A stretch of DNA of 64,000 nucleotides from Pseudomonas sp. GOM7 (GCF_026723825.1 NZ_CP113519.1:992001-1056000), one strand, 5' to 3'; positions 44,297-53,991 are shown, counted from the first letter of the stretch. Translations and numbers: made by a program. The notes: generated by a model from the letters alone, not told the origin.

Positions 44297-46015
44297 TCAG
44301 CAACAACCACCCCAATGCTTCTTCTTCGAGGTATGGCCGATGCCGGGGTTGAAGGTATTGGTTGGATCCAGCTCGCGATAGAAACCGGCCAGCGCCGGCT
44401 TAGCCACGTAGAGGTGGCCGACGTTGTGCTCGGCCGGATACTCGGCACGGCGCGCGTCCAGCAACTTCCACATGCGGTGCTCCATCTCGATCGGGTCGAT
44501 GCCCTTCTTGACGATGTAGTCCTGGTGGAACACATGGCAGAAAAAGTGCCCGTAATAGAGCTTGTGGATGATCTGCTCTTCCATTTCCTGCGGCAGGGTC
44601 TCGACCCAGTCGCGGTCGTTGCGGCGCAGGGCGATGTCCAGGGCGAGGATGTCCTCGACGCTGCTGCGATGCGCTTCGCGGTAACGGATGGCGGCGCCGG
44701 CGATGGCGAAGCGATGCAGGAAGGCCTTGCGCCCTTCCTCGGCGTCGCACTCGAAGTAGGCGCCGCTGGTGCTGCCGCTGAAATATTCGGCCAGGAAAGC
44801 GCGGGTCTGCTCCAGGGTGTCGTTGGATACCCGTACCAGCAAATGATGCTCGTAGCGATCACGGTACTCGCGCATGCGTGCCGGCAGATGGCTGGGCAAC
44901 AGGTTCATCAGCGCCTGGATCACCTTGTCGGTCACCCCGCGCAGGCCGAAGCGCTCGAAGAAGCCGTCGACCCGGCTCTTCATGGCGAAAGCAGCAGGCA
45001 CCTTGGCGGTGCCGAAGGTGTTGATCACCAGGAAGGTGTCCTTGCCGTATTTCTCGCCAATGTCGAAGGCGGTGCGGTGGATGTACTCGCCGGCAATTGG
45101 CAGGCGCGGCAGCTTGGCCAGCAGGTGGCGGCGCACTTCGGTCAGATCGTGCGGGTCGTTGCTGCCGATGTAGAACACCGTGCTCGGTTCTTTCGGGAAG
45201 GTGTCCAGGCGCACGGCGAACAGGCACAGCTTGCCGGCCGAACCGGAGGCCTCGAACAGCCGCGAGGGGTCGGCATTGAAGCGTGCCGGGGTGTCGGCAT
45301 CGACGTCGCGCACGTGCTCGCCATAGCGTGCATCGGAGGCCTTGGCGGTGTCCTCGTTGCGTACCTGCTGCGGCGTGTAGTCACCATTCTGCAGGCGGGT
45401 GAGGATTTCCTCGGGGCTGTCGCCCAGGTCGATCCCCAGGTGATTGACCAGCTCCAGCGAGCCGTCGTCCTTCACCTGTGCATACAGCGCCAGCTCGGTG
45501 TAGGCCGGGCCACGGCGCACCAGGGCGCCACCGGAGTTGTTGCAGATGCCGCCGAGCACCGAGGCGCCGATGCAGGACGAGCCGATCACCGAATGCGGTT
45601 CGCGGTTCAGCGGTGCCAGCGCCTGTTCCAGGCGATCCAGGGTGGCGCCGGGCAGGCACACCACCTGCTCACCATCGTTGATCAGTTGCACGCCGGTGAT
45701 GCGCAGGGTGCTGATCAGCACGATCTCGCGGTCGTAGTCCTCGCCATCGGGCGTCGAGCCGCCGGTCAGGCCGGTATTGGCCGCCTGCATGATGACGATG
45801 CGGTCGGCTGCTACCGCCGCCTGCAGGATGCGCCACTGTTCCAGCAGCGAGCCGGGGCGTACCACCGCCAGCACATGGCCTTCGCCCGTGCGGTGGCCCT
45901 TGCGGAAGCGCCGCGTGGCTTGTTCGTCGGTCAGCACGTGGCTGGCTCCGACGATCTGGCGCATCTGCGTCAGCAGGGCGTCACGGCTAACGGGAGTGGC
46001 GACTGCAGCATTCAT
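44297..46015 (-). CDS. dld: Quinone-dependent D-lactate dehydrogenase
   Basis: 572 aa, the E. coli Dld type. The FAD-binding PCMH domain holds VLAVVRPGSLLEQWRILQAAV, MQAANTGLTGGSTPDGEDYD and SVIGSSCIGASVLGGICNNSGGALV (about 120-175). The C-terminal membrane-binding half includes ASGSAGKLCLFAVRLDTFP and NVGHLYVAKPALAGFYRELDPTNTFNPGIGH. It oxidises D-lactate to pyruvate and feeds electrons to quinone at the inner membrane. It is last in the lldP-lldD-dld unit, only 4 nt after lldD, so D- and L-lactate enzymes are co-expressed. Confidence 0.95.
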   Translation of the reverse strand: MNAAVATPVSRDALLTQMRQIVGASHVLTDEQATRRFRKGHRTGEGHVLAVVRPGSLLEQWRILQAAVAADRIVIMQAANTGLTGGSTPDGEDYDREIVLISTLRITGVQLINDGEQVVCLPGATLDRLEQALAPLNREPHSVIGSSCIGASVLGGICNNSGGALVRRGPAYTELALYAQVKDDGSLELVNHLGIDLGDSPEEILTRLQNGDYTPQQVRNEDTAKASDARYGEHVRDVDADTPARFNADPSRLFEASGSAGKLCLFAVRLDTFPKEPSTVFYIGSNDPHDLTEVRRHLLAKLPRLPIAGEYIHRTAFDIGEKYGKDTFLVINTFGTAKVPAAFAMKSRVDGFFERFGLRGVTDKVIQALMNLLPSHLPARMREYRDRYEHHLLVRVSNDTLEQTRAFLAEYFSGSTSGAYFECDAEEGRKAFLHRFAIAGAAIRYREAHRSSVEDILALDIALRRNDRDWVETLPQEMEEQIIHKLYYGHFFCHVFHQDYIVKKGIDPIEMEHRMWKLLDARRAEYPAEHNVGHLYVAKPALAGFYRELDPTNTFNPGIGHTSKKKHWGGCC

Positions 46016-46019
46016 GGGC

Positions 46020-47159
46020 TCAACGCTCCTTGACCAGCAGATCCGAGGTGATTTCGCCGATGGACTTGGCGCCGGTCAGCACCATGGCCACGCGCATTTC
46101 CTTCTCGATCAGATCCAGCAGGTTGCTCACGCCAGCCCCACCGGCGACTGCCAGCGCGTAGATGAAGGCGCGGCCGAGCAGCACGGTGTCGGCACCGAGG
46201 GCGAGCATGCGCACCACGTCCAGGCCGGTACGGATGCCGGAGTCGGCGAGAATCTTCAGCTCGCCCTTGACTGCGTCGGCGATGGCCGGCAGGGCGCGGG
46301 CGCTGGACAGCACGCCGTCGAGCTGACGCCCGCCGTGGTTGGAGACGATGATGCCGTCGGCGCCGAAGCTCACCGCATCACGGGCGTCTTCCGGGTCGAG
46401 GATGCCCTTGATCACCATGGGGCCGTCCCAGAAGTCACGGATCCACTCGAGATCCTTCCAGGAAATCGACGGGTCGAAATTGTCGCCCAGCCAGCCGATG
46501 TAGTCGGCCAGGCCGGTGGGGTTGCCACGGTAGGCGGAGATGTTGCCGAGATCATGCGGCTTGCCCATCACCCCGACGTCCCAGGCCCACTGCGGGTGGG
46601 TCATGGCCTGCAGCACGCGGCGCAGCGGCCCGTTCGGGCCGCTCATGCCGGAGTGGGCGTCGCGGTAGCGCGCGCCGGGTACGGGCATGTCCACGGTGAA
46701 CACCAGTGTCGAGCAACCGGCGGCCTTGGCCCGCTCCAGGGCGTTCTTCATGAAGCCGCGATCTTTCAGCACGTAGAGCTGGAACCACATTGGCCGGTCG
46801 ATGGCCGGCGCGACTTCCTCGATGGGGCACACCGAGACGGTGGACAGGGTGAAGGGGATGCCCTTGGCCGCTGCGGCCTTGGCTGCCTGCACTTCACCAC
46901 GGCGCGCGTACATACCGGTCAGGCCCACCGGGGCCAGACCCACGGGCATGGACATCTTCTCGCCGAACAGCTCGGTGGATAGATCCAGCTCGGACATGTT
47001 CTTCAGCACGCGCTGGCGCAGCTCGATGTTCGACAGGTCGGCGACGTTGCGGCGCAGGGTGTGCTCGGCGTAGGCGCCGCCGTCGGCGTAGTGGAACAGG
47101 AACGGCGGCAGCTTGCGCTGGGCGGCGGCACGGTAGTCGGTGGAGGCAGAAATGATCAT
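46020..47159 (-). CDS. lldD: L-lactate dehydrogenase (FMN, quinone-linked)
   Basis: 379 aa, standard length. FMN-dependent alpha-hydroxyacid dehydrogenase barrel with [29 protein letters not shown] at the start, [33 protein letters not shown] and the catalytic His in [13 protein letters not shown] (about 270). [28 protein letters not shown] is the FMN phosphate site. It oxidises L-lactate to pyruvate. It lies between lldP and dld; an 83-nt gap with a small hairpin separates it from lldP. Confidence 0.97.
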   Translation of the reverse strand: MIISASTDYRAAAQRKLPPFLFHYADGGAYAEHTLRRNVADLSNIELRQRVLKNMSELDLSTELFGEKMSMPVGLAPVGLTGMYARRGEVQAAKAAAAKGIPFTLSTVSVCPIEEVAPAIDRPMWFQLYVLKDRGFMKNALERAKAAGCSTLVFTVDMPVPGARYRDAHSGMSGPNGPLRRVLQAMTHPQWAWDVGVMGKPHDLGNISAYRGNPTGLADYIGWLGDNFDPSISWKDLEWIRDFWDGPMVIKGILDPEDARDAVSFGADGIIVSNHGGRQLDGVLSSARALPAIADAVKGELKILADSGIRTGLDVVRMLALGADTVLLGRAFIYALAVAGGAGVSNLLDLIEKEMRVAMVLTGAKSIGEITSDLLVKER

Positions 47160-47207
47160 GGAGTCATCCTGTTGCTTGAAAAGAGAAAGCCTAGCCTGAC
47201 GACAGAC

Positions 47208-47226
47208 GCCCCGACGGAGTCGGGGC
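47208..47226 (-). other. Intercistronic hairpin between lldP and lldD
   Basis: Perfect 8-bp stem gccccgac / gtcggggc with a 3-nt loop and no T tract on the minus strand. It may lower lldD-dld expression relative to lldP or protect the mRNA. Confidence 0.5.
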
Positions 47227-47242
47227 GGGGGTTACCAGGCGA

Positions 47243-48937
47243 TCAGCGGGCCATCAGCGGATCGCTGACGCCCAGCACGTAGATCGCAATCATGGCGATG
47301 ATGCCGGTGAGCAGCACGTAGTAGAGGGTCGGCCAGATGGTCTTGCGCAGCGTACTGCCCTCGCGGCCGAGCAAGCCGACGGTCGCCGAAGCTGCCACCA
47401 CGTTGTGGATCGCCACCATGTTACCGGCCGCTGCGCCAACGGCCTGCACCGCGACGATCAGCGCGCTGGAGATGCCCAGGCTGCTGGCCACACCGAATTG
47501 GAACTGGCTGAACATCATGTTGCTGACGGTGTTGGAGCCAGCGATGAAGGCGCCCAGGGCGCCGATGCTCGGCGCCAGCAGCGGATAGATGCCGCCGACG
47601 CTGTCGGCTACCCAGCGCGCCATGAGAATCGGCATGCTGGCCAGCTCGGCGCCGTTGACCCCGGAGTTGATCAGGATGCGCACCATCGGCACGGTGAACA
47701 GCAGCACGAAGCCGGCGCTGAGCAGCACGCTGGAGGATTCCTTCACCGCCCTGCCCAGTTCGCGCGCCTTCATGCCATGCAGGAAGAAGGTGGCCAGCAC
47801 CACGGCGACCAGGATACCGCCCGGCAGGTACAACGGCTGGAAGTTGGCGCTGACGCCGGTTTCGCCCAGCAGGTCGGGGAAGTTCACCACCACGGCCTTC
47901 AGCGCATTGCCTACATCGGGGAATACGCGGCTGATCACCAACAGCGCGCCGACCAGCACGTAGGGCAGCCAGGCACGCAGGGCGCTCATGGGTTTGGCGG
48001 TCAGTTCGTCCAGTTTCATCTCGACGCTGCCCAGCCACTCGCTCGGCCATTCGTTGGCCGGGGCGAAATCCCAGGTCTTCTTCGGCACCAGGAACCCGAC
48101 ACGTGCAGCGCTGGTGACGATGGCCAGACCGATCAGGCCGCCCAGCAGCGAGGGGAATTCCGGGCCGAGGAACACGCCGGTGAGCACATAGGGCACGACG
48201 AAGGCCAGGCCAGCGAAAATCGCGAACGGCAGTACTTCCAGGCCGGCTTTCCAGCTTTTCTCCTGACCGAAGAAGCGTGTCAGCATCATCGCCATGATGG
48301 TCGGCATGACCACACCGACGGTGGCGTGGATGATCGCCACTTCACTGGTGATCAGTTGCAGGAACTGCGCCCAGGACGAACCTTGCTCCACCAGTTGCGC
48401 ACCGATGGTGGCGGTGTCCAGGCCGGTGTTGATGCCGACGATGATCGGCGTGCCGACGGCGCCGAAGGACACCGGCGTGCTCTGCACCAGCATGCCTAGA
48501 AGCACGGCAGCCATGGCCGGGAAACCGACGGCCACCAGCAGCGGTGCGGCGATGGCCGCTGGTGTGCCGAAGCCTGAGGCGCCTTCGATGAAGCAGCCGA
48601 ACAGCCAGGCGATGATGATGGCCTGGATACGGCGATCCGGGCTGATGGTGGCGAAACCGGCGCGAATGGCGGTGATGCCACCGGAGTGCTTGAGAGTGTT
48701 CAGCAGCAGGATGGCGCCGAAGATGATCCACAGCAGGCCGAGGGTGATCAGCAGGCCTTGCAGGGTCGAGGCCAGAACGCGGTTGAGGGTCATGTCCCAG
48801 GCGAACAGACCGACGGCTGCGGTGACCAGGTAAACCAGGGGCATGGCGCGCTTGGCCGGCCAACGCAGACCGATCAGCAGAATGGCGGCCAGCAGGATCG
48901 GCGAGAACGCCAGCAGGGCGAGAATTCCATTGGACAT
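47243..48937 (-). CDS. lldP: L-lactate permease
   Basis: 564 aa, about 12-14 membrane helices, LctP family (PF02652). Characteristic blocks are LLWIIFGAILLLNTLKHSGGITAIRAG, FIEGASGFGTPAAIAAPLLVAVGFP (the family signature), SFGAVGTPIIVGINTG and AGSNTVSNMMFSQFQFGVA. It imports lactate (and probably glycolate) with protons. It is the first gene of the lactate unit, with the LldR operator about 120 nt upstream of its start. Confidence 0.97.
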   Translation of the reverse strand: MSNGILALLAFSPILLAAILLIGLRWPAKRAMPLVYLVTAAVGLFAWDMTLNRVLASTLQGLLITLGLLWIIFGAILLLNTLKHSGGITAIRAGFATISPDRRIQAIIIAWLFGCFIEGASGFGTPAAIAAPLLVAVGFPAMAAVLLGMLVQSTPVSFGAVGTPIIVGINTGLDTATIGAQLVEQGSSWAQFLQLITSEVAIIHATVGVVMPTIMAMMLTRFFGQEKSWKAGLEVLPFAIFAGLAFVVPYVLTGVFLGPEFPSLLGGLIGLAIVTSAARVGFLVPKKTWDFAPANEWPSEWLGSVEMKLDELTAKPMSALRAWLPYVLVGALLVISRVFPDVGNALKAVVVNFPDLLGETGVSANFQPLYLPGGILVAVVLATFFLHGMKARELGRAVKESSSVLLSAGFVLLFTVPMVRILINSGVNGAELASMPILMARWVADSVGGIYPLLAPSIGALGAFIAGSNTVSNMMFSQFQFGVASSLGISSALIVAVQAVGAAAGNMVAIHNVVAASATVGLLGREGSTLRKTIWPTLYYVLLTGIIAMIAIYVLGVSDPLMAR

Positions 48938-49055
48938 TGGCTTTACTCCGCACGAGCGCGCGGCTGGCGCGGCAGGGATGAGGCGTGATCGAACAGGCTT
49001 GCAGCGTCTTGGGCTGTCATGGCGTGACCTCGATGGATTGTTGTTCTTGTCGGTT

Positions 49056-49074
49056 AAATTGGTAATACCAATTT
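49056..49074. promoter_or_regulatory. LldR operator
   Basis: aaattggtaataccaattt is a perfect 19-bp palindrome around a central A, in the lldP-lldR divergent region. TTGGTA...TACCAA is the expected core for the FadR-family lactate regulator. It is 119 nt from lldP and 159 nt from lldR, so one site could control both. Confidence 0.85.
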
Positions 49075-49232
49075 ACAAAGTTGCGGGCTCAGGTTAAAAG
49101 TTGGCCAATTTTCTGTCAAATCGAGAAGTTAAGACTTTGGTCGTAGGGCGCCGACTTGTTCGTCGGAGAGCTGCGCTATAGGCTTGCGCGACAGGGTCTT
49201 GGGGCCTGGTCAAACCATTGGAGAGGCTTGGG

Positions 49233-50000
49233 ATGGAAGTAGGGCAGGTGCGCCAGCGGCGTCTATCGGATGACATCGTCGCGCAACTGGAAACCATGAT
49301 TCTCGAAGGCACCTTGCGTGCTGGCGAGCGGCTGCCGGCCGAGCGTGCCCTGGCCGAGCAGTTCGGCGTATCCCGCCCGTCGTTGCGCGAGGCGATCCAG
49401 AAGCTGGTGGCCAAAGGGTTGCTGGTCAGCCGCCAGGGCGGTGGCAACTATGTGGCCGAAAGCATCGGCGCGACCTTCAGCGACCCGCTGCTGCAACTGC
49501 TGGAAAGCAAGGAAGACGCCCAGCGCGACCTGCTGGAGTTTCGCCACACCCTGGAAGGTTCCTGCGCCTATTACGCTGCCAGACGGGCCACCGACCTCGA
49601 CCGGCAACGCCTGAGCGAGGCCTTCGAGGCGTTGCAGGATTGCTATAACCGCAAGGGCAAGGTGACGCGCGCCGAAGAAGGGGCTGCTGATGCCCGTTTC
49701 CATCTGGCGATTGCCGAGGCCAGTCACAATGCCGTGCTGCTGCACACCATCCGGGGCCTGTTCGACCTGCTCAAACGCAACGTGGTGACCAACATCGGCG
49801 GCATGTACGCCCAGCGCGAGGAAACTCGCGACATGCTCATCAGCCAGCACCGCGCACTCTACGAAGCCATCCTCGAAGGTCGTGCGGAAGACGCGCGCGA
49901 GCTATCGAATCGGCATATCGACTACGTGCAGGAAGTGCTCTCGGAAGTGCAGCTCGAAGCCCAGCGCGTGGCGCGTGCGCAGAGGCGCTTGGGGATATAA
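49233..50000 (+). CDS. lldR: FadR/GntR family regulator of lactate genes
   Basis: 255 aa from the ATG at 49233, 6 nt after GAGAGG; an upstream TTG at 49218 precedes that ribosome site and is rejected. Winged helix (about 10-75) with ILEGTLRAGERLPAERALAEQFGVSRPSLREAIQKL; C-terminal FCD ligand domain (about 95-235) with FRHTLEGSCAYYAARRATD and the metal-binding D-X3-H in DARFHLAIAEASHN. Divergent from lldP and paired with the palindrome at 49056. By homology it represses lldP-lldD-dld until lactate is present. Confidence 0.93.
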   Translation: MEVGQVRQRRLSDDIVAQLETMILEGTLRAGERLPAERALAEQFGVSRPSLREAIQKLVAKGLLVSRQGGGNYVAESIGATFSDPLLQLLESKEDAQRDLLEFRHTLEGSCAYYAARRATDLDRQRLSEAFEALQDCYNRKGKVTRAEEGAADARFHLAIAEASHNAVLLHTIRGLFDLLKRNVVTNIGGMYAQREETRDMLISQHRALYEAILEGRAEDARELSNRHIDYVQEVLSEVQLEAQRVARAQRRLGI

Positions 50001-50002
50001 GG

Positions 50003-50095
50003 CGAGCGGCAAGCTGCAAGCCACAAGCTGCAAGTAAGAGCTTGCGTTGCTTTTGGCTTGAAGCTTGTGGCTTGCAGCTTGAAGCTTGAAGCTGC
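50003..50095. repeat. AAGCTGCAAGC-type short repeat tract
   Basis: Repeated 7-11-bp units (gcaagctgcaag, ccacaagctgcaag) and their complements (gcttgtggcttgcagcttg, gaagcttgaagctgc) fold into a long imperfect hairpin. The same vocabulary recurs at 59712-59785 and 60598-60680. It fills the gap between lldR and smpB. Confidence 0.7.
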
Positions 50096-50098
50096 TCC

Positions 50099-50581
50099 CT
50101 AGTCTTCCTTGCCCTTGCTGCGCATGGCGCGCTGGACTTCGCGGTCGGCGTCGCGCTCTTTCTCGACGTGGCGCTTGTCGAAGTCCTTCTTGCCCTTGGC
50201 CAGGGCAATTTCGCATTTGACCAGGTGCTGCTTCCAGTACAGCGACAGTGCGACGGCGGTGTAGCCCTTCTGCTGCACGGAGCCGAACAGCTTCTCCAGC
50301 TCGCGCTTGTTCAGCAGCAGCTTGCGGGTGCGGGTCGGGTCGGCGATCACGTGGGTGCTGGCGGTTTTCAGCGGGCTGATATGCGCGCCCATCAACCAGG
50401 CCTCGTCGTCCTTGAGCAACACGTAGCTGTCGACTAGCTGCGCCTTGCCGGCGCGCAGGCTCTTCACTTCCCAGCCGGCCAGGGCGAGGCCCGCCTCGAA
50501 CTTCTGTTCGACGAAATAATCATGCAGCGCCTTCTTGTTCAGCGCGATGGTGCCTTGAGGGTGTTTCTTTTGCTTAGCCAT
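50099..50581 (-). CDS. smpB: SsrA-binding protein SmpB
   Basis: 160 aa. [39 protein letters not shown] and [31 protein letters not shown] are family hallmarks; the basic tail ends in [10 protein letters not shown]. It binds tmRNA and delivers it to stalled ribosomes. The ssrA gene is not in the window. On the minus strand a CTATAAT -10-like box lies only about 9 nt before the ATG, so the mRNA leader may be extremely short. Divergent from the SNF transporter gene. Confidence 0.97.
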   Translation of the reverse strand: MAKQKKHPQGTIALNKKALHDYFVEQKFEAGLALAGWEVKSLRAGKAQLVDSYVLLKDDEAWLMGAHISPLKTASTHVIADPTRTRKLLLNKRELEKLFGSVQQKGYTAVALSLYWKQHLVKCEIALAKGKKDFDKRHVEKERDADREVQRAMRSKGKED

Positions 50582-50716
50582 AGGGCGCGCATTATAGGGA
50601 GTCGCCCGCGCCTGCGCCATGGGGCCGCATGCTCGGTTGCGAGGCGCGCTTGAGCCCATACGGTGAATCTTCGACAATGCGCGATCTTTTTTCCCGCAGT
50701 ATGGGTATGGCCTCTG

Positions 50717-52120
50717 ATGGCAAACGACAAAGTCTCGATTCACGGCGCATGGGCCAGTCGCTGGGTGTTCATCATGGCGGCGATTGGTTCTGCTGTCGGC
50801 CTGGGCAGTATCTGGAAGTTCCCGTACATGACCGGTGTCTACGGTGGCGGAGCTTTCGTCCTGATGTTTCTGGTGTTCATCGTGCTGGTCGGTGTGCCGG
50901 TGATGCTGGCGGAAACGCTGATCGGTCGTCGTGCGCGACAAAGTCCGGCCAATGCCCTGCGCCAGTTGGCCGGCGAGGCAGGTCGTTCGCCACGCTGGTC
51001 TTGGGTTGCCTTTGCCGGCATGGTCACGGCTCTTCTGATTCTGTCTTTCTATAGCGTGGTGGGCGGCTGGTCGCTGGATTACATCCTGGGGATGGGGCGC
51101 GGTGACTTTCAGGGGGTGACGGGTGAAAGGGCTGGTTCCCTGTTCGGCGCCCTGATCAGCGATCCATGGCGGATGATCCTCTGGCATAGCCTGTTCCTGC
51201 TGCTGTCGGCATGGGTCATCGCCAGGGGGGTAATCGCCGGTCTGGAGCGCTGCCTGCGGATTCTGATGCCGCTGTTGTTCGTGTTGCTGCTGGTGTTGCT
51301 GGGCTATGCCCTCAATAGCGGTCATTTCATGGAGGCTGTGCGTTTCATGTTCTCCTTCGAGCCGGAGCGTCTGGCCGATGGTCTGCTGCCTGCCATGGGG
51401 CATGCGTTCTTCTCCCTCAGTGTGGGGGTCGGATCCATCATGGTGTACGGCGCCTACATGCCCAAGCAGGTCTCGATTGGCGGCACGGTGATGATCGTCG
51501 CGCTCATGGATACCCTGGTTTCCCTGCTCGCCGGCCTTGCCCTGTTTCCCATCGTGTTCTCCGCCGGGCTCGATCCGGGCGAAGGACCCGGACTGATGTT
51601 CGTCACCCTGCCGCTGGCATTCGGCAACGTCACGCTGGGGCAACTGATGGGCGTGGTGTTCTTCATCTTGGTACTGCTGGCGGCCTGGACCTCCGCGATC
51701 TCCATGCTGGAGCCAATGGTGGCCTATCTGGTCGAGCGTACGCGGCGTAGCCGTGCGCTGATCACCGCGTTCCTGGCTTTTCTCTGCTGGTTCGTGGGGC
51801 TGGGGACGGTGTTTTCCTTCAATATCTGGAAGGATGCGAAGTTCTTCGTCAACGGCCCGCAAGGCTTTCAGCTCTATCAATGGGGGGCCAGTGGTGGGCT
51901 GGATTTCTTCGGCGTGATCGATTTTCTGACTTCGCGCCTGATGTTGCCGCTTGGCTGCCTGTGCTTCGTTATCTTCGCTGGCTGGGTGATGGGGCGTGAC
52001 GCCGTACGTGATGAGTTGGCCATGCGCAACCCGCGTCTGTTCTCCCTGGCTTTTTTCCTGATGCGCTATTTGGCGCCGGCAGGCATCCTCGTGGTGTTTG
52101 CCGTCGAGTTGTGGAAGTAA
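50717..52120 (+). CDS. Sodium-dependent neurotransmitter-symporter family transporter
   Basis: 467 aa, 11-12 membrane helices. [41 protein letters not shown] is the NSS (SNF) signature with its unwound helix 1, and [26 protein letters not shown] and [17 protein letters not shown] follow. It couples Na+ entry to uptake of an amino acid or related solute; the substrate is unknown. The ATG at 50717 lacks a strong ribosome site. It sits between smpB and ratA and ends 5 nt before the ratA start. Confidence 0.92.
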   Translation: MANDKVSIHGAWASRWVFIMAAIGSAVGLGSIWKFPYMTGVYGGGAFVLMFLVFIVLVGVPVMLAETLIGRRARQSPANALRQLAGEAGRSPRWSWVAFAGMVTALLILSFYSVVGGWSLDYILGMGRGDFQGVTGERAGSLFGALISDPWRMILWHSLFLLLSAWVIARGVIAGLERCLRILMPLLFVLLLVLLGYALNSGHFMEAVRFMFSFEPERLADGLLPAMGHAFFSLSVGVGSIMVYGAYMPKQVSIGGTVMIVALMDTLVSLLAGLALFPIVFSAGLDPGEGPGLMFVTLPLAFGNVTLGQLMGVVFFILVLLAAWTSAISMLEPMVAYLVERTRRSRALITAFLAFLCWFVGLGTVFSFNIWKDAKFFVNGPQGFQLYQWGASGGLDFFGVIDFLTSRLMLPLGCLCFVIFAGWVMGRDAVRDELAMRNPRLFSLAFFLMRYLAPAGILVVFAVELWK

Positions 52121-52125
52121 CCGCT

Positions 52126-52560
52126 ATGACCACCCGTATTCAACGCTCGGCGTTGCTGCCTTATCCGGCACAGGCGCTGTTCGATCTGGTCAACGATGTG
52201 GCCAGCTATCCGCAGTTCCTACCCTGGTGCTCCGGCAGCCAGGTTCTCGAGGTCAGCGAGACGCACATGCGTGCCAGCCTGGACGTGGCCAAGGGCAGCA
52301 TCAGCCAGCGTTTCGTCACGCGCAACGCGCTGGTGCCGGGGCAGCGGATCGAGATGAATCTGGAAGAAGGTCCGTTCTCCGCTCTCAATGGCGTCTGGGA
52401 ATTCAAGGCGCTGGGTGACAAGGCCTGCAAGATCAGTCTCGATCTGACCTTCGACTATGCTGGGCCGTTGGTACGCGCTACCCTCGGCCCTCTGTTCAAT
52501 CAGGCGGCCAACACCCTGGTGGACGCTTTCTGTCAGCGAGCCAAGCAACTCTATGGATAG
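52126..52560 (+). CDS. ratA: RatA family START-like (COQ10-type) protein
   Basis: 144 aa. START/SRPBCC fold: IQRSALLPYPAQALFDLVNDVASYPQFLPWCSGSQVLE and ITLRF-like strands up to a C-terminal helix FNQAANTLVDAFCQRAKQLYG. The family includes yeast COQ10, a ubiquinone-binding protein, and E. coli RatA, reported as a ribosome-association toxin. A quinone-related role is at least as likely as a toxin role. GGAAG lies 9 nt upstream of the ATG. Its stop overlaps the start of rnfH. Confidence 0.92.
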   Translation: MTTRIQRSALLPYPAQALFDLVNDVASYPQFLPWCSGSQVLEVSETHMRASLDVAKGSISQRFVTRNALVPGQRIEMNLEEGPFSALNGVWEFKALGDKACKISLDLTFDYAGPLVRATLGPLFNQAANTLVDAFCQRAKQLYG

Positions 52561-52873
52561 CCGCAGCATCGCCATCGAAGTGGTCTACGCTCTGGCTGAC
52601 AGGCAACGCTTGCTGCGCCTGTCAGTGCCGCTCGGCACTACTGTGCGTGAGGCTGCTCTGCGCTCCGGCATGCAGCAGTATTTTCCCGAGCTGGATCTGC
52701 AACAGGCGCCGCTGGGGATTTTCGGCAAGGCCGTGGCCAAGCCGGAAGAGCGCGTATTGGAAGAGGGTGAGCGGGTGGAAATCTACCGGCCGCTGATTGC
52801 CGATCCCAAGGAGGTGCGCAAACAGCGTGCGGCCAGGGCCAAGGCCAAGGAAGAGGGCGAAGAGTCAGCCTGA
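52553..52873 (+). CDS. rnfH: RnfH/RatB family small protein
   Basis: 106 aa, ubiquitin-like beta-grasp fold of the UPF0125 family: IAIEVVYALADRQRLLRLSVPLGTTVREAALRSGM, then QAPLGIFGKAV and RVEIYRPLIADPKEVRKQRAARAKA. Start overlaps the ratA stop by 8 nt, so translation is coupled, the normal arrangement of this pair. Function is unknown. Confidence 0.93.
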   Translation: MDSRSIAIEVVYALADRQRLLRLSVPLGTTVREAALRSGMQQYFPELDLQQAPLGIFGKAVAKPEERVLEEGERVEIYRPLIADPKEVRKQRAARAKAKEEGEESA

Positions 52874-52892
52874 GCTTTGCAGGCGCAGATGC

Positions 52893-52922
52893 AAAAAGCC
52901 CGGAATCGCTTCCGGGCCTTTT
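52893..52922. terminator. Bidirectional terminator between rnfH and bamE
   Basis: Stem gcccgga (52898-52904) / tccgggc (52911-52917), A tract before and T tract after; the two genes are convergent. Confidence 0.85.
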
Positions 52923-52934
52923 CGTGTCCGCCTG

Positions 52935-53447
52935 TTACTGCGCGTCGGTATCCAGCGGTTCTGGCGTCGGTACCGGCACGGTTTCCACCTGATCCACCTC
53001 GCGCTGGATCTGCTCCAGCAGCGAGCCTGGGGCGGCAGGCTCGTCCTTTGGTTTGGCGGGTTGAGCGGTGCTGGTGTCGCTGCCAGCGCCCATGATGGCC
53101 TGGTCACGGCTGACACCGGGCATGAAGTCACCCGCAAGGCCGATGAGCTGGTCGTTGCCGTCGAACGCCAGGCTGACGCGTTCCTGCTGACGCTCGCCGC
53201 CGCCTGGCTGGATGCTGTACAGGTAATCCCAGCGATCAGCGTGGAAGGTATCGGTGATCAGCGGATTGCCCATGATAAACCGCACTTGGCGCCGGGTCAT
53301 TCCTGGGCGTAGCTGGTCTATCATGTCCTGCGTCACGACATTGCCCTGTTGAATGTCGATCTTGTAAACCCCGGGGAATGAACAACCGGCGAGTGCGAAG
53401 AGCCCGGTCAGTGACAGGCTGGTCAGCAAGAGCTTGGTTTTTTGCAT
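52935..53447 (-). CDS. bamE: Outer membrane assembly lipoprotein BamE (OmlA)
   Basis: 170 aa. Lipoprotein signal [22 protein letters not shown] (lipidated Cys22). [47 protein letters not shown] is the SmpA/OmlA domain, followed by DRWDYLYSI and a long Pro/Glu-rich tail found in Pseudomonas OmlA. It is part of the BAM complex inserting beta-barrel proteins. Divergent from fur with a 95-nt gap, an arrangement conserved in Pseudomonas. Confidence 0.96.
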   Translation of the reverse strand: MQKTKLLLTSLSLTGLFALAGCSFPGVYKIDIQQGNVVTQDMIDQLRPGMTRRQVRFIMGNPLITDTFHADRWDYLYSIQPGGGERQQERVSLAFDGNDQLIGLAGDFMPGVSRDQAIMGAGSDTSTAQPAKPKDEPAAPGSLLEQIQREVDQVETVPVPTPEPLDTDAQ

Positions 53448-53542
53448 CGGAGGGTGACTTCCACTATCTTGGGCATCTTGAACCCCGGATCATACCCGTA
53501 TTAAGGGAGGCTGCGAAAGCAGCCCCTACGAGAAAGCAGACC

Positions 53543-53947
53543 ATGGTTGAAAATAACGAACTGCGCAAAGCTGGACTGAAAGTGACTCTGCCACGAGTCA
53601 AAATCCTGCAGATGCTCGATAATGCCGAGTATCGCCACATGAGCGCAGAAGATGTTTACAAGGCGCTAATGGAGGCGGGTGAGGATGTCGGTCTGGCCAC
53701 CGTCTACCGCGTGCTGACCCAGTTCGAGGCCGCCGGTCTGGTCGTGCGCCACAACTTCGATGGCGGTCATGCGGTATTCGAGCTGGCCGACAGCGGTCAT
53801 CACGACCACATGGTCTGCGTCGATTCCGGCGAGGTGATCGAGTTCTTCGATTCCGAGATCGAGAAGCGCCAGAAGGAGATCGTCAAGGAACACGGCTTCG
53901 AGCTGGTCGATCACAATCTGGTGCTTTACGTGCGCAAGAAGAGCTGA
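53543..53947 (+). CDS. fur: Ferric uptake regulator
   Basis: 134 aa, the usual Pseudomonas Fur length. Winged-helix domain (about 1-82) with LRKAGLKVTLPRVKILQML, SAEDVYKALMEAGEDVGLATVYRVL and FEAAGLV; the dimer/metal domain has the HHDHMVC motif (about 86-92). A second Cys of the CXXC seen in enterobacterial Fur is missing, as in other pseudomonads. Fe2+-Fur represses iron uptake genes. Start at 53543 follows AGAAAGCAGACC. A strong terminator follows. Confidence 0.97.
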   Translation: MVENNELRKAGLKVTLPRVKILQMLDNAEYRHMSAEDVYKALMEAGEDVGLATVYRVLTQFEAAGLVVRHNFDGGHAVFELADSGHHDHMVCVDSGEVIEFFDSEIEKRQKEIVKEHGFELVDHNLVLYVRKKS

Positions 53948-53963
53948 TGCTCTTGCTGCAACG

Positions 53964-53991
53964 AAAAAGGCGACCTGCGGGTCGCCTTTTT
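53964..53991. terminator. Bidirectional terminator between fur and recN
   Basis: Perfect 12-bp stem aaaaaggcgacc / ggtcgccttttt with a TGCG loop, between the convergent fur and recN. Confidence 0.9.

Noticed and set aside
50582..51880. Large minus-strand frame continuing upstream of smpB and opposite the SNF transporter gene
   Set aside because: The extension is Gln/His/Arg-rich antisense of the transporter; SmpB itself starts at 50581.
52126..52873. A toxin-antitoxin module (RatA/RatB naming)
   Set aside because: The two proteins are START-like and ubiquitin-like core genes in nearly all gammaproteobacteria; nothing in the sequence supports an addiction module.
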